A stretch of DNA of 64,000 nucleotides from contig NZ_JBEYUH010000010.1 of the NCBI RefSeq assembly GCF_040643435.1, positions 1-64,000 of the forward strand. The letters run 5' to 3'. The notes beneath the pieces are model-generated. The model was not told the DNA's origin and made no database searches. It worked only from the letters and a program-made list of their open reading frames with translations. The position numbers and the translations under genes are program-made. The stretch comes from Rhodococcus sp040643435. GTDB taxonomy: Bacteria; Actinomycetota; Actinomycetes; Mycobacteriales; Mycobacteriaceae. Every line of letters starts with the position of its first letter. Positions within the stretch are counted from its first letter, which is position 1. Below, piece after piece: positions 36,291-45,093 of this stretch.

Positions 36291-36917
36291 ATGATCGCAT
36301 TTCTGAACTCGACAGCGTTCACCGTGTCCGGTGTGCCCACGACGTGGGCCGAGGTGTTCGGTTTCGTCACCGGTGCATGGTGTGTGTACTTGGTCGGGCG
36401 GCAGTCGATCCACAACTGGCCCATCGGCATCGCAAACAATCTCGTGTGGATCCTGCTCTTCGCGACCGCCGGACTCTACGCGGATTCCGGACTTCAGGTG
36501 GTCTACATCGCCCTCGCGGTGTGGGGATGGAGCAACTGGGCGCGGGGGCGAGAGGGGAACGCCCTGCCGGTGACGGCTACGAGCACGGCCGAATGGGGTG
36601 CGCTCGCAGTCGTCGGCGTCGCCTCGGTGATCGCTCTGACCGCACTACTCGAGGTGGCGACGAACTCCACCGTCGCGTTCTGGGATGCGGCCACCACGGT
36701 GCTGTCCCTGCTGGCGACCTGGGGACAGGCGAAGAAGCGGTGGGAGTCCTGGCTGCTGTGGATTGCGGCCGATCTGATCTACATCCCGCTCTACCTGCAC
36801 AAGGGTCTGACGTTGACGGCACTGCTGTACGTGGGATTCCTGCTTCTGTGCGTCCGCGGACTGATCGCCTGGCGCCGGTCGATGGTGACCGAGCGGAAAC
36901 TCGTGGAGGTGTGCTGA
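36291..36917 (+). CDS. pnuC: Nicotinamide riboside transporter PnuC
   Basis: 208 residues, about seven membrane helices. The PnuC signature is visible: an early CVYLVGRQSIHNWPIGIANN, then VWILLFATAGLYADSGLQ and the YIALAVWGWSNW motif with aromatic residues that line the substrate path. It facilitates nicotinamide riboside entry. ATG 36291 has AAAGGTGG upstream; the in-frame GTG at 36282 is less likely. It overlaps nadR in an ATGA junction, so transport and phosphorylation are coupled. Confidence 0.92.
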   Translation: MIAFLNSTAFTVSGVPTTWAEVFGFVTGAWCVYLVGRQSIHNWPIGIANNLVWILLFATAGLYADSGLQVVYIALAVWGWSNWARGREGNALPVTATSTAEWGALAVVGVASVIALTALLEVATNSTVAFWDAATTVLSLLATWGQAKKRWESWLLWIAADLIYIPLYLHKGLTLTALLYVGFLLLCVRGLIAWRRSMVTERKLVEVC

Positions 36918-37999
36918 TGTATCGGCACGCGCTCGTCATAGGCAAGTTCTATCCACCCCATGCCGGTCATCATCACCTCGTGCGATGCGCGGCGGACATC
37001 GCCGACCGCGTCACCGTCGTGGTGATGTCTTCTGCGGCAGAGTCGATTCCGTTGGAAGATCGGGTGTCCTGGATGCGGGAGTCGCACGTCGGCGACCCGA
37101 CGGTCTCGATCACCGGAATTCCTTGCGACGCACCGATGGATCTCGAGTCGAGCGCCGTCTGGGCCGCGCAGGTGGCCTGCATGAAAGCGGCCGTGCGCGC
37201 CGTCACCGACATTCCTGTCGATGCGGTGGTATCCAGTGAGAAGTACGGTGACGAACTCGCGCAACGCTTCTCGGCCACCCATGTGTGCGTCGACCCGGAA
37301 CGCATCGTGTACCCGGTATCCGGGACTGCGTGCCGCACGGATCTGGCTCGCTGTTGGGACGACCTCGATGCACCGGCGCGGGCGGGACTCACGACTCGCA
37401 TCGTCGTCCTCGGCTCCGAGTCGACAGGCACCACGACGGTCAGCCGTGCACTGGCCCGCCGGTACCGGAAACGCGGAGGTGTCTGGGCGCGGACGCGGTG
37501 GGTGGCCGAGTACGGGCGTCGCGCCACCCACGACAAACTCGAGCAGGCTCGCGAGGTCGATCCGACCACGACGATGGACGACCTCGTCTGGACCAGTGAC
37601 GACTTCGCCCACATCGCAGTCGAACAGTCCAGGCAGGAGGACGACGCGGCTCGCCGGGGATCACCGTTGCTGGTCTGTGACACCGATGCCTTCGCGACAA
37701 CCGTGTGGGAACGTCGCTATCTCGGTAGCAGCGGCGGAGCATGGCCGGGTGTCCGCGAGCGGCGAGCGCTGTATCTGGTCACCGATCACGTCGGCGTCCC
37801 CTTTGTCCAGGACGGTATTCGGGACGGTGAGCACATCCGCGGCCGAATGACGGACTGGTTCGTCGACGCTCTCACCGCGACGGGGCGCTCCTGGGTGTTG
37901 CTCACGGGCACGCTCGAGGAACGGATAGATCTGGCGGAACGAGTGACAGACCAGGCGCTGCGTGTGAGTTCGGAGTTCGGGGTGCCGTTCCAGCTATGA
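36917..37999 (+). CDS. nadR: NadR: NMN adenylyltransferase / ribosylnicotinamide kinase
   Basis: 360 residues. Residues 1-165 are the nucleotidyltransferase (GKFYPPHAGHHHLVR with the HxGH motif; VSSEKYGDELA). Residues 170-360 are the P-loop kinase (VLGSESTGTTTVSRALA; later CDTDAFATTVWERRYLG). The Walker A reads GSESTGTTT, with Thr where many P-loops have Lys; this may affect kinase activity. The N-terminal HTH repressor domain of enteric NadR is absent. With PnuC it converts imported nicotinamide riboside to NMN and NAD. Confidence 0.92.
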   Translation: MYRHALVIGKFYPPHAGHHHLVRCAADIADRVTVVVMSSAAESIPLEDRVSWMRESHVGDPTVSITGIPCDAPMDLESSAVWAAQVACMKAAVRAVTDIPVDAVVSSEKYGDELAQRFSATHVCVDPERIVYPVSGTACRTDLARCWDDLDAPARAGLTTRIVVLGSESTGTTTVSRALARRYRKRGGVWARTRWVAEYGRRATHDKLEQAREVDPTTTMDDLVWTSDDFAHIAVEQSRQEDDAARRGSPLLVCDTDAFATTVWERRYLGSSGGAWPGVRERRALYLVTDHVGVPFVQDGIRDGEHIRGRMTDWFVDALTATGRSWVLLTGTLEERIDLAERVTDQALRVSSEFGVPFQL

Positions 38000-38045
38000 A
38001 CTTCGGTGTCTCCGACATCGGTATTCGCGGTCGGGAACACCGAAG
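37998..38045 (+). terminator. 48-bp hairpin unit, copy 2
   Basis: Arms CTTCGGTGT and ACACCGAAG. The unit shares GAACTTCGGTGT and TCGGTATTCGCGGTCG with copy 1 at 36173. It overlaps the last bases of the nadR stop codon. Confidence 0.75.
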
Positions 38046-38159
38046 ATTCGGTTTCGTCTTTCCCCTTTCACGTTATACAGGATCCGTCGCCCTCATGAGG
38101 ATCGAAAATCCGGTTCATACTCGCCGGAACAGCATCGGATCAGCAGGTGGGGAACCGGA

Positions 38160-40691
38160 ATGGGATACATACTCGACCTTCAGGACATCGACCGGACGAC
38201 GATCTCGGACGTGGGTGGCAAGGCGGCGAACCTCGGAGAGTTGCGACGCATCGACGGTGTCGACGTGCCGGACGGCTTCTGTGTGACGACAGGAGCCTTC
38301 CGCGCGATTCTCTGCAAGGCGCCGCACATTGACGAGCTGCTCGAGCAACTTGCGCGGGTTCGCCCCGAGGATCGGGCCGGCATCGCAGCGCTGAGCAGTC
38401 AGGTCCGGAAGGAGATCGAAGGGTGCCCGATGCCGGACGGTCTCGCCGAGGAGATCGTCGGACGTCTCCACGCACTCGGCGGTGATGCCGTCGCCGTGCG
38501 CTCCAGCGCGACCGCCGAAGACCTGCCCACGGCTTCATTTGCAGGACAACAGGACAGCTACCTGAATGTCGGCGGAGCGGAGGAGGTGATCCGGCACGTC
38601 CACAAGTGCTGGGCATCGCTGTTCACCGAGCGCGCCGTCGCTTACCGGCTGCGTAACGGTTTCGGCCACGGCGGGGTCGGGATGGCCGTGATCGTGCAAC
38701 GGATGGTGTTCCCACAGGCGTCGGGCGTCCTGTTCACCGCCGATCCCGTCATTTCCGACCGCACGGTCGCACGGGTGGACGCGGGATTCGGGCTCGGGGA
38801 CGAGCTGGTGTCCGGTCTGGTGAACGCAGACGTGTACACCGTGCGGGCGGACAAAGTCGTGGACAGAATGCAGCGACAGGAGACACCGGTCCTGACCGAC
38901 CCGCAGATCCGAGATCTCGTACACCTGGGACGGACGATCGAAGCGCATTTCGGGTGTCCGCAGGACATCGAGTGGTGCCTGGTGGGCGGTGCTTTCCGGA
39001 TCGTGCAGAGCCGTCCGATCACCACTCTGTTCCCGATCCCGGAGGCCGATGACGACGAGAACCACGTATATGTCTCCGTCGGCCATCAGCAGATGATGAC
39101 CGACGCGATGAAGCCGCTCGGGATCTCCGTGTGGCAAATGACGAGCCGGGCGCCCATGCGTCACGCGGGTGGGAGGTTGTTCGTCGACGTCACGTCGATG
39201 CTGGCCTCGCCTGCGCGGGGGCCCGAACTGGCGGCGGCGCTCGGTACATCCGACCCGCTGATCGGGGACGCGCTGCAGACCGTTCTCGATCGCGGATTCG
39301 TTCCGGTACGTCCGGACGACGATTCGCCCGGTGCGCCGGTCGGTCTTCCGCCGGCCTCACCCGACCTCGACCCCGCCATCGTCCCGGCACTCATAGCGCA
39401 GGGAGAAGCATCGGTCGCCGAATGCGCGCAGGCGATCGAAGGCAAATCCGGACCGGCGCTGCTCGACTTCATCCGTGCCGATATCGCGGAGCTGCAGCGG
39501 AGGCTGTTCGATCCACGCAGCGGGGAGGCGATCATGGCGGGAATGGAGGCTGCGACCCGGCTGAACCATCTGGTCGCGGATTGGTTGGGGGAGAGGAACG
39601 TTGCAGACACCATCAGTCGATCGGTGCCGCACAACGTCACGTCCGAGATGGGCCTGATGCTGCTCGACGTCGCAGACGCCATCCGGCCGTACCCGGAGGT
39701 GGTGACATTCCTGAAGTCGTTGGAAGACAGTGGATTCGACGACGAATGTTTCCTCCGCGAACTGGAACAGCGAGAGGGAGGCACGCCCGCGCGGGCGGCC
39801 TTCGACGAATACCTGACCCGGTACGGCATGCGGTGCGTCGGAGAAATCGACATCACGCGACCCCGGTGGAGTGAACAGCCCACCGCTCTCGTGCCGGCGG
39901 TTCTGAGCAACATCGAGAACTTCGATCCGGGAGAACGTCGACGACGCGTCGAACGCGGCAGCCGGGAGTCGCGGCAGAAGGAAGCGATACTGCTCGAGGG
40001 CGTGCGCGCGTTGCCGGACGGGGAGCAGAAGGCGGACGAGATCAAGGGTCTGATCGACCGAATCCGGAACTTCGCGGGATACCGCGAGTATCCGAAGTAC
40101 GCAATGGTCGCTCGCTACTTCGTCTACAAGCAGGCCTTGTTGCGTGAAGCCGGACGTCTGGTCGCCGCCGGGGTGATCCGCGAGAAGGAGGACATCTTCT
40201 ACCTGCGGTTCGACGAACTCGAGGGGGCAGTGAGGACGTCTCGACCGTACGACGAGGTCGTCGCCGAACGGAAAAGCGAATTCGTCGCGTTCGAAGCACT
40301 GAAACCGCCGCGCGTGCTCCTGTCGACGGGGGAGGCCCTCTCCGGTGCGTACCGCCGGGAGAATCTGCCCGAGGGCGCGCTGGTGGGATTGGCCGTCTCT
40401 GCCGGAATCGTCGAAGGCCGGGCGCGGGTCGTCACCGACATCTCCCGGGCCGATCTGGCCCCGGGCGACATCCTTGTCACCGCATACACCGACCCGAGTT
40501 GGACACCCTCGTTCGTGGCGGTCGACGGACTGGTGACGGAGGTCGGGGGCCTGATGACCCACGGTGCTGTGATCGCCCGCGAGTACGGACTGCCGGCCGT
40601 GGTGGGGGTACAGAACGCCACCGGTCTCATTCGTGATGGGCAACGAATCCGCGTGAACGGCGCGGGCGGGTACGTCGAGATCCTGGCCTGA
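38160..40691 (+). CDS. rph: Rifampicin phosphotransferase (Rph; PEP-synthase-like)
   Basis: 843 residues, close to the usual length. The N-terminal ATP-grasp domain (GGKAANLGELRRI; VAVRSSATAEDLPTASFAGQ; IVQRMVFPQASGVLFT; DIEWCLVGGAFRIVQSRPI) is followed by the large rifampicin-binding helical domain and the C-terminal swivelling phosphohistidine domain with His801 in GGLMTHGAVIAREYG. Rph moves the beta-phosphate of ATP onto the C21 hydroxyl of rifampicin, giving resistance. A PEP-synthase-like enzyme of other function cannot be fully excluded. No 19-bp rifamycin-associated element was recognised upstream. ATG 38160 follows GGTGGGG. Confidence 0.82.
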   Translation: MGYILDLQDIDRTTISDVGGKAANLGELRRIDGVDVPDGFCVTTGAFRAILCKAPHIDELLEQLARVRPEDRAGIAALSSQVRKEIEGCPMPDGLAEEIVGRLHALGGDAVAVRSSATAEDLPTASFAGQQDSYLNVGGAEEVIRHVHKCWASLFTERAVAYRLRNGFGHGGVGMAVIVQRMVFPQASGVLFTADPVISDRTVARVDAGFGLGDELVSGLVNADVYTVRADKVVDRMQRQETPVLTDPQIRDLVHLGRTIEAHFGCPQDIEWCLVGGAFRIVQSRPITTLFPIPEADDDENHVYVSVGHQQMMTDAMKPLGISVWQMTSRAPMRHAGGRLFVDVTSMLASPARGPELAAALGTSDPLIGDALQTVLDRGFVPVRPDDDSPGAPVGLPPASPDLDPAIVPALIAQGEASVAECAQAIEGKSGPALLDFIRADIAELQRRLFDPRSGEAIMAGMEAATRLNHLVADWLGERNVADTISRSVPHNVTSEMGLMLLDVADAIRPYPEVVTFLKSLEDSGFDDECFLRELEQREGGTPARAAFDEYLTRYGMRCVGEIDITRPRWSEQPTALVPAVLSNIENFDPGERRRRVERGSRESRQKEAILLEGVRALPDGEQKADEIKGLIDRIRNFAGYREYPKYAMVARYFVYKQALLREAGRLVAAGVIREKEDIFYLRFDELEGAVRTSRPYDEVVAERKSEFVAFEALKPPRVLLSTGEALSGAYRRENLPEGALVGLAVSAGIVEGRARVVTDISRADLAPGDILVTAYTDPSWTPSFVAVDGLVTEVGGLMTHGAVIAREYGLPAVVGVQNATGLIRDGQRIRVNGAGGYVEILA

Positions 40692-40727
40692 GGTGCGCAG
40701 GCGACCCGCACTCGGGTTTCGTACGCA

Positions 40728-40752
40728 TTTCACGGGTGTTCTCCACGTGAAA
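40728..40752. promoter_or_regulatory. Interrupted palindrome upstream of lacI-type gene
   Basis: TTTCACG, 11 bases, CGTGAAA, centred about 60 bp before the LacI-family start. It may be the autoregulatory operator or the end of the rph transcript. Confidence 0.4.
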
Positions 40753-40801
40753 CAGGCCCGCAGTGTGGCTCTCTCGCCCCGCCTCTCCTTACAATCCGGG
40801 A

Positions 40802-41851
40802 ATGAGCAACAGGTCGGTCACCAGTTACGACGTCGCCCGCCGCGCGGGTGTGTCGCAGTCGACCGTCTCACGTGCGCTGCGCGACGATCCGCGAGTCGTC
40901 GAGGACACGCGGGTGCGTATCCGGGCGCTGGCGAAGGAGATGGGCTACGTACCTCATGTCACGGCACGGAGCCTGATTACCCGGAAATCGTGGACGATCG
41001 GCATCGTCAGCGGCGACCTGCACAATCCGTCGTATCCCACGCTCGTGAACACCCTCCAGGACTGCTTCGCCGGCAACGACTACCGGGTGTTGCTCATGAG
41101 CGACCGCACCGAGGGATCCTTGGAGAAGGACATCCTCGCCCTCCGCGGCGGACTGGTGGACGGGGTCGTGTTCATCTCCTCCCGGCTCGATTCTCCGATG
41201 GTGTCGGAGATGATCGACTGGAACATCCCACTGGTGATTCTCAACCGTGACGTGGACGGTAAGTACGCCGACAAGGTGGACCGGGTGACCTCGGACAATG
41301 CCGGCGGGGGCCGGCTCGTCGCGCAACATCTCGTGGAGATGGGGCATACGAGGATCGGTCTGATCTCAGGACCGTTGCAGCACCCGAGTATCCGGCTGCG
41401 TGAGTTGGGTTTCCGTGAGGAGCTCGAGGACCGGGGCATCGTGGTCGAGGAGCGGCATATTCACCGGGGCCCGGTGGATGCTGCCACCGGGCTCGAGGGT
41501 GGACTTGCTCTGCTCGCTGCTCCGGACCGTCCGACGGCGGTCTTCTGTGCCACCGACTACATCGCCTACGGCACCATCGACGCCGCCCAGCGGCTGAAGC
41601 TCGATGTGCCGGGGGATGTTTCGATAGTCGGTTACAACGATCTGCAGCAGTCGAGCTGGGCGATCTTCGATCTCACGACGGTGCGCCAACCGTTCGGTGA
41701 GATGGCTGCGGCTGCGGCAGAACTTCTCCTCGCACGGATCGACGGAACAGCAGACCGTCCCGTACACCGCAGCTTCGGGGTTCAGTGGGTGGAGCGAGGG
41801 AGCGCGTCGTGCCATCCCGCGGCGTGTGCGGATCTTGTCCTCGATCGTTAA
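40802..41851 (+). CDS. LacI-family transcriptional regulator
   Basis: 349 residues. N-terminal HTH with hinge (SYDVARRAGVSQSTVSRALR...GYVPHVTARSL) and a periplasmic-binding-protein-like effector domain (TIGIVSGDLHNPSYP; GVVFISSRLDS; DNAGGGRLVAQHLVEMGH; VFCATDYIAYGTIDAA; DVSIVGYND; TTVRQPFGEM). It directly precedes rutA copy 1; the last three codons lie inside the duplicated segment. It probably responds to the island's substrate and binds the leader of rutA. Confidence 0.9.
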   Translation: MSNRSVTSYDVARRAGVSQSTVSRALRDDPRVVEDTRVRIRALAKEMGYVPHVTARSLITRKSWTIGIVSGDLHNPSYPTLVNTLQDCFAGNDYRVLLMSDRTEGSLEKDILALRGGLVDGVVFISSRLDSPMVSEMIDWNIPLVILNRDVDGKYADKVDRVTSDNAGGGRLVAQHLVEMGHTRIGLISGPLQHPSIRLRELGFREELEDRGIVVEERHIHRGPVDAATGLEGGLALLAAPDRPTAVFCATDYIAYGTIDAAQRLKLDVPGDVSIVGYNDLQQSSWAIFDLTTVRQPFGEMAAAAAELLLARIDGTADRPVHRSFGVQWVERGSASCHPAACADLVLDR

Positions 41852-41855
41852 CACG

Positions 41856-41873
41856 GGCAACAGATCTGTTACC
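41856..41873. promoter_or_regulatory. Palindrome GGCAACAGATCTGTTACC before rutA copy 1
   Basis: 18-bp near-perfect palindrome (one mismatched pair) 111 bp upstream of the rutA start. Repeated at 56008-56025. Candidate operator. Confidence 0.5.
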
Positions 41874-41901
41874 GGTGGGCACGAAGACGGCAACAACTGC
41901 T

Positions 41902-41915
41902 GGATACATTCGAAT
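41902..41915. promoter_or_regulatory. Shared box GGATACATTCGAAT (copy 1)
   Basis: With GCAACA 12 bp ahead (41890), the same arrangement recurs at 56054 and, outside the duplication, at 62100 before the sugar-type ABC genes. The centre ATTCGAAT is palindromic. Confidence 0.55.
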
Positions 41916-41983
41916 GCACAGCGAGTCGGGCAGTGTGGCCGGGTCGCGTCCTCGAATCTCCCCGCCCGTCAGGAGTGCGTGAC

Positions 41984-43069
41984 ATGGAAATCGGTGTGTT
42001 CATTCCCATCGGAAACAACGGTTGGCTCATCTCCAAGAGTGCCCCGCAGTACATGCCCTCGTTCGAACTCAACAAGACGATCGTGCAGAAGGCGGAGAAG
42101 CACGGCCTCGACTTCGCCCTGTCGATGATCAAGCTCAAGGGTTTCGGTGGCGAGACCGAGTTCTGGGATCACAATCTCGAATCGTTCACGCTCATGGCCG
42201 GTCTTGCGGCGGTAACCGAGAAGATCAAGCTGTTCGCTTCCACTCCGATCCTGACCCTGCCGCCGGCGATGGTGGCCCGGATGGCGTCGACGATCGATTC
42301 GATCGCTCCTGGCCGGTTCGGTGTGAACATCGTGACCGGTTGGGCGCCCAACGAGTACACGCAGATGGGGTTGTGGCCGGGCGAAGAGTACTTCGGTTAT
42401 CGCTACGCGCAGGCCACCGAGTATGTGACGGTGATGAAGCAGTTGTGGGCGGACGGGGTCAGTAATTTCAAGGGCGAGCACTACACGATGGACGAGTGTG
42501 TGCTGTCGCCGAGTCCGTCCGGCGGTGGGGTTCCGATCGTGGCGGCCGGGCAGTCCAAGAGTGGTATGAAGTTCGCCTCGGAGATGGCGGATTTCAATTT
42601 CATCATGGGTTCGGGTATCAACACTCCGACGGCGATCTCGGAGTCGGTGGCCACTCTCGTCGAGGCGGCCGGTGAGACGGGCCGGGATGTGGGTGCGTTG
42701 ACGTTGTTCATGATCATTGCCGATGAGACGGATGAAGCGGCGCAGGCGAAGTGGCAGGATTACCACGACAATGCCGATCTGGCGGCGCTGGGGTATATGG
42801 CGGATCAGTCGGCGGCCGATGCCACCGCGGACGATGCGTCGACGGCGAAGACCATTTCGTTGCCCGAGGGTGCGGTGAATTTCAATATGGGCACGCTGGT
42901 GGGTTCCTACGAGACGGTGGCGAGGATGCTCGACGAGGTCGCTGAGCTCGAGGGCATCAAGGGCGTCATGCTCACGTTCGACGATTTCGTCGAGGGTATC
43001 GAGAACTTCGGTACCCGGATCCAGCCGTTGATGAAGAGCCGCACCACCATCCAGGCCGCCGCAGCCTGA
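41984..43069 (+). CDS. rutA: RutA-type FMN-dependent pyrimidine oxygenase, copy 1
   Basis: 361 residues, a luciferase-fold monooxygenase very close to E. coli RutA: IGVFIPIGNNGWLIS, FALSMIKLKGFGG, HNLESFTLMAGLAAVT, GRFGVNIVTGW and NMGTLVGSYETVARMLDEV are all family signatures. RutA uses FMNH2 and oxygen, through a flavin-N5 oxygen species, to cleave the uracil N3-C4 amide bond. ATG 41984 has AGGAG at good spacing. No RutF-type flavin reductase gene is in the window, so reduced FMN must come from elsewhere. Given the neighbours, the natural substrate may be another cyclic amide. Confidence 0.9.
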   Translation: MEIGVFIPIGNNGWLISKSAPQYMPSFELNKTIVQKAEKHGLDFALSMIKLKGFGGETEFWDHNLESFTLMAGLAAVTEKIKLFASTPILTLPPAMVARMASTIDSIAPGRFGVNIVTGWAPNEYTQMGLWPGEEYFGYRYAQATEYVTVMKQLWADGVSNFKGEHYTMDECVLSPSPSGGGVPIVAAGQSKSGMKFASEMADFNFIMGSGINTPTAISESVATLVEAAGETGRDVGALTLFMIIADETDEAAQAKWQDYHDNADLAALGYMADQSAADATADDASTAKTISLPEGAVNFNMGTLVGSYETVARMLDEVAELEGIKGVMLTFDDFVEGIENFGTRIQPLMKSRTTIQAAAA

Positions 43070-43120
43070 CACGAACGCAGCCCGACAACACCGCCGTCAC
43101 TCGACGGACGGACAATCGAC

Positions 43121-43188
43121 CAGGCCCCCGGCCAGCTCGAATCACAAGGAGGCTCGACCCTCCACGTGGTTCGGGGCCGGGGGTCTGC
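43121..43188. terminator. Long bidirectional hairpin between rutA-1 and the SDR gene
   Basis: Arms run from CAGGCCCCCGGCC to GGCCGGGGGTCTG with further pairing (CGAATCAC/GTGGTTCG) and an inner GGAGG/CCTCC. It separates two convergent genes. Confidence 0.65.
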
Positions 43189-43227
43189 TCTGCGCTGCCG
43201 ATCGCGTCGGCAGGGTCGAACCCGAGT

Positions 43228-43261
43228 CTTCCCGTCCGGCAGTTACATCCCGGACGGGAAG
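43228..43261 (-). terminator. Hairpin after the SDR gene
   Basis: CTTCCCGTCCGG and CCGGACGGGAAG form a perfect 12-bp stem just after the minus-strand stop at 43274. Confidence 0.65.
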
Positions 43262-43273
43262 GTCGAAAGTCGT

Positions 43274-44041
43274 TCACACCCCGGACGTGTCCATCCCGGC
43301 CACCGTGCGGTAGATACCGGCCGAGACGTGGAGACGTTGTCCCGTGATGAAGCGGGCCTCCTCCGAGGCGAGGAAACGCACGGCGTTCGCGACATCGATC
43401 GACTCTACGGCACGTCCCATGGGGGACGGGGACACCAGCCGGGCGAGGGTCGTCGGCTCCAATGCGTTCAGTTTCTCGTTCGCGATGAGCCCCGGCACCA
43501 CCGAATTGACGGTGATGCCGTGGCGACCGAACTCCAGAGCCAGAGTTCGTGTCAGTCCGTCGGTTGCCGCCTTCGACACGGCATAGTTCGCGTTCCGGGA
43601 GCTGCCGGTCGCGCCGATCGATGTGACGTTCACGATCCGGCCGAACCCCCGTTCCACCATCGCGGGGACCACTGCCTGCGCGCACCACCAGGAAGTCCGG
43701 AGGTTCGCATCGAGCGTGAACTCCAGATCTTCCGGCTGCAACGACTCGAAGGCTCCCGTGCGCATGCCACCGGCGTTGTTCACGAGGATCTCCACAGGCC
43801 CGAGTTCCTCTGTGACCCTGCGTACTACGTCCAGAGCGCATTCCTGGTGATCGATCGTTCCCTCGATCACGCGCACCTCGGTCAGCGTCTTCAGTTCGTT
43901 CGCAAGCCGGTCGACCGACGGATTCGATTTCCGGACCTGGAGGGCGACCGACGCGCCCCCTTCCGCCAGCACGTGTGCGATCACCGACCCGGTGTGTCCT
44001 CCGGCGGCTGTCACCAGGGCGACACGGTTCTCTACCTGCAT
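43274..44041 (-). CDS. SDR-family oxidoreductase
   Basis: 255 residues from ATG 44041. Classical short-chain dehydrogenase: cofactor loop VTAAGGHTGSVIA, NNAGG, catalytic Ser in IVNVTSIGATGSS and Tyr-x-x-x-Lys in NYAVSKAA, then the VNSVVPG motif. The cofactor-loop TAAGGHTG varies from the usual TGxxxGIG. It probably oxidises or reduces an alcohol or ketone intermediate of the island's pathway. It is divergent from the cupin-ABC operon, with a 257-bp control region between. Confidence 0.85.
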   Translation of the reverse strand: MQVENRVALVTAAGGHTGSVIAHVLAEGGASVALQVRKSNPSVDRLANELKTLTEVRVIEGTIDHQECALDVVRRVTEELGPVEILVNNAGGMRTGAFESLQPEDLEFTLDANLRTSWWCAQAVVPAMVERGFGRIVNVTSIGATGSSRNANYAVSKAATDGLTRTLALEFGRHGITVNSVVPGLIANEKLNALEPTTLARLVSPSPMGRAVESIDVANAVRFLASEEARFITGQRLHVSAGIYRTVAGMDTSGV

Positions 44042-44298
44042 TTTCTGTATTCCCTTCGGCAGCAGGAAGTTAGAGCTACAGGAGTATGGAATCACGCATC
44101 ACCCTCCCCGTCGAACCCGTTCTCGGCGGTTGAGACGACTGTCCTCATATACCGAGGGGCGTTATCAACATGGGATGCGTGATCGTCCCGGATTATTAAC
44201 CCCCAGGAAATCGATTCCCGGCAAATGGGGTGCAGAATCATGTTCATGCGAATCCCCGTGCAAGCGAATGCTGTCCGCATGTCCCGTTGTTCCGTCCG

Positions 44299-45093
44299 AT
44301 GAAACCCCACGTCCAGTACCGGCACGTGACCGAGTCGGCCTGGATGAATCTCGGGGCGGGCGCCCGATGCCGCGAACTCAACCGTGATGAGAGCGAGGAT
44401 GCGACGATCTCGCTCTTCGAGGTGCCAGACGGATGGTCCGACGCCGAAATCGGTCTGGGGAACGGTGATCTCGAGGTGTTCGTCCTCGAAGGGGAACTCC
44501 TCTTCGAGGACGGTGCATCAGGAGCGGCGGGGAGCTACCATCGCTGGCTCTCCGGGACAGGTTCCACTGCGGTCGTGCGATCCGCGTGTCCCGTTGTGAT
44601 GCTCGTCCAGCGGGTGGGGGTTGTCGTGCCGCCCCGGGGCGGAGCAGACGTTGTGCTCCACACGGATCCGGTCGATTTTTTGTGGAGGGCCCACGGGCAG
44701 GGCAGAAATCGATCCGAGATGGCAGTTCTCCGTGAGGATCCAGACACGGGGTCCCAGACCTATGCGCTCAGGCTTCCCCCGGGGTGGGTCGGACGCGCGG
44801 GGCAGCATTTCCACACCGTGTCGGAGGAGGCATTCATCGTCACCGGCGACGTCGCCCTCGAGGAGGAACCGGTTTACGCCTCGGGAAGTTACCTCTTCCG
44901 ACCCCCTCATGTGGTGCACGGTGCTCGCGAACGCAGCGAGACCGGGTGCTTCGCGCTCACTTGGACAAGTGGGCCAATAGATTTCAACTACGTGACCGTC
45001 GAAGGTCCGATGCCCGTACCGAGCGGTATCCCGCGCTCGGGCGGATGCTTCGGAATCCACTCGCACCAGATCGATTCGGAGAACCACACGTGA
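44299..45093 (+). CDS. Bicupin protein 1
   Basis: 264 residues with two cupin halves. The first (about 20-120) lacks clear metal ligands; the second has GQHFHTVSEEAFIVTGD and PPHVVHGA, giving His, His, Glu and His ligands. Similar proteins occur in aromatic and opine catabolic clusters as metal-dependent isomerases, dioxygenases or sensors; the reaction is not decided. First gene of an operon; its stop overlaps the next start as GTGA. Confidence 0.75.
   Translation: MKPHVQYRHVTESAWMNLGAGARCRELNRDESEDATISLFEVPDGWSDAEIGLGNGDLEVFVLEGELLFEDGASGAAGSYHRWLSGTGSTAVVRSACPVVMLVQRVGVVVPPRGGADVVLHTDPVDFLWRAHGQGRNRSEMAVLREDPDTGSQTYALRLPPGWVGRAGQHFHTVSEEAFIVTGDVALEEEPVYASGSYLFRPPHVVHGARERSETGCFALTWTSGPIDFNYVTVEGPMPVPSGIPRSGGCFGIHSHQIDSENHT

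Larger units (their letters stand above)
41843..43077 (+). repeat. 1,235-bp direct repeat, copy A (lacI tail, leader, rutA)
   Basis: Identical to 55995-57229 at every position compared except 41886 (G here, T at 56038). It starts three codons before the end of the lacI-type gene and ends 8 bp after the rutA stop. Confidence 0.95.

Noticed and set aside
38046..38159. Rifamycin-associated element upstream of rph
   Set aside because: I could not find a convincing match to the known 19-bp inverted repeat.
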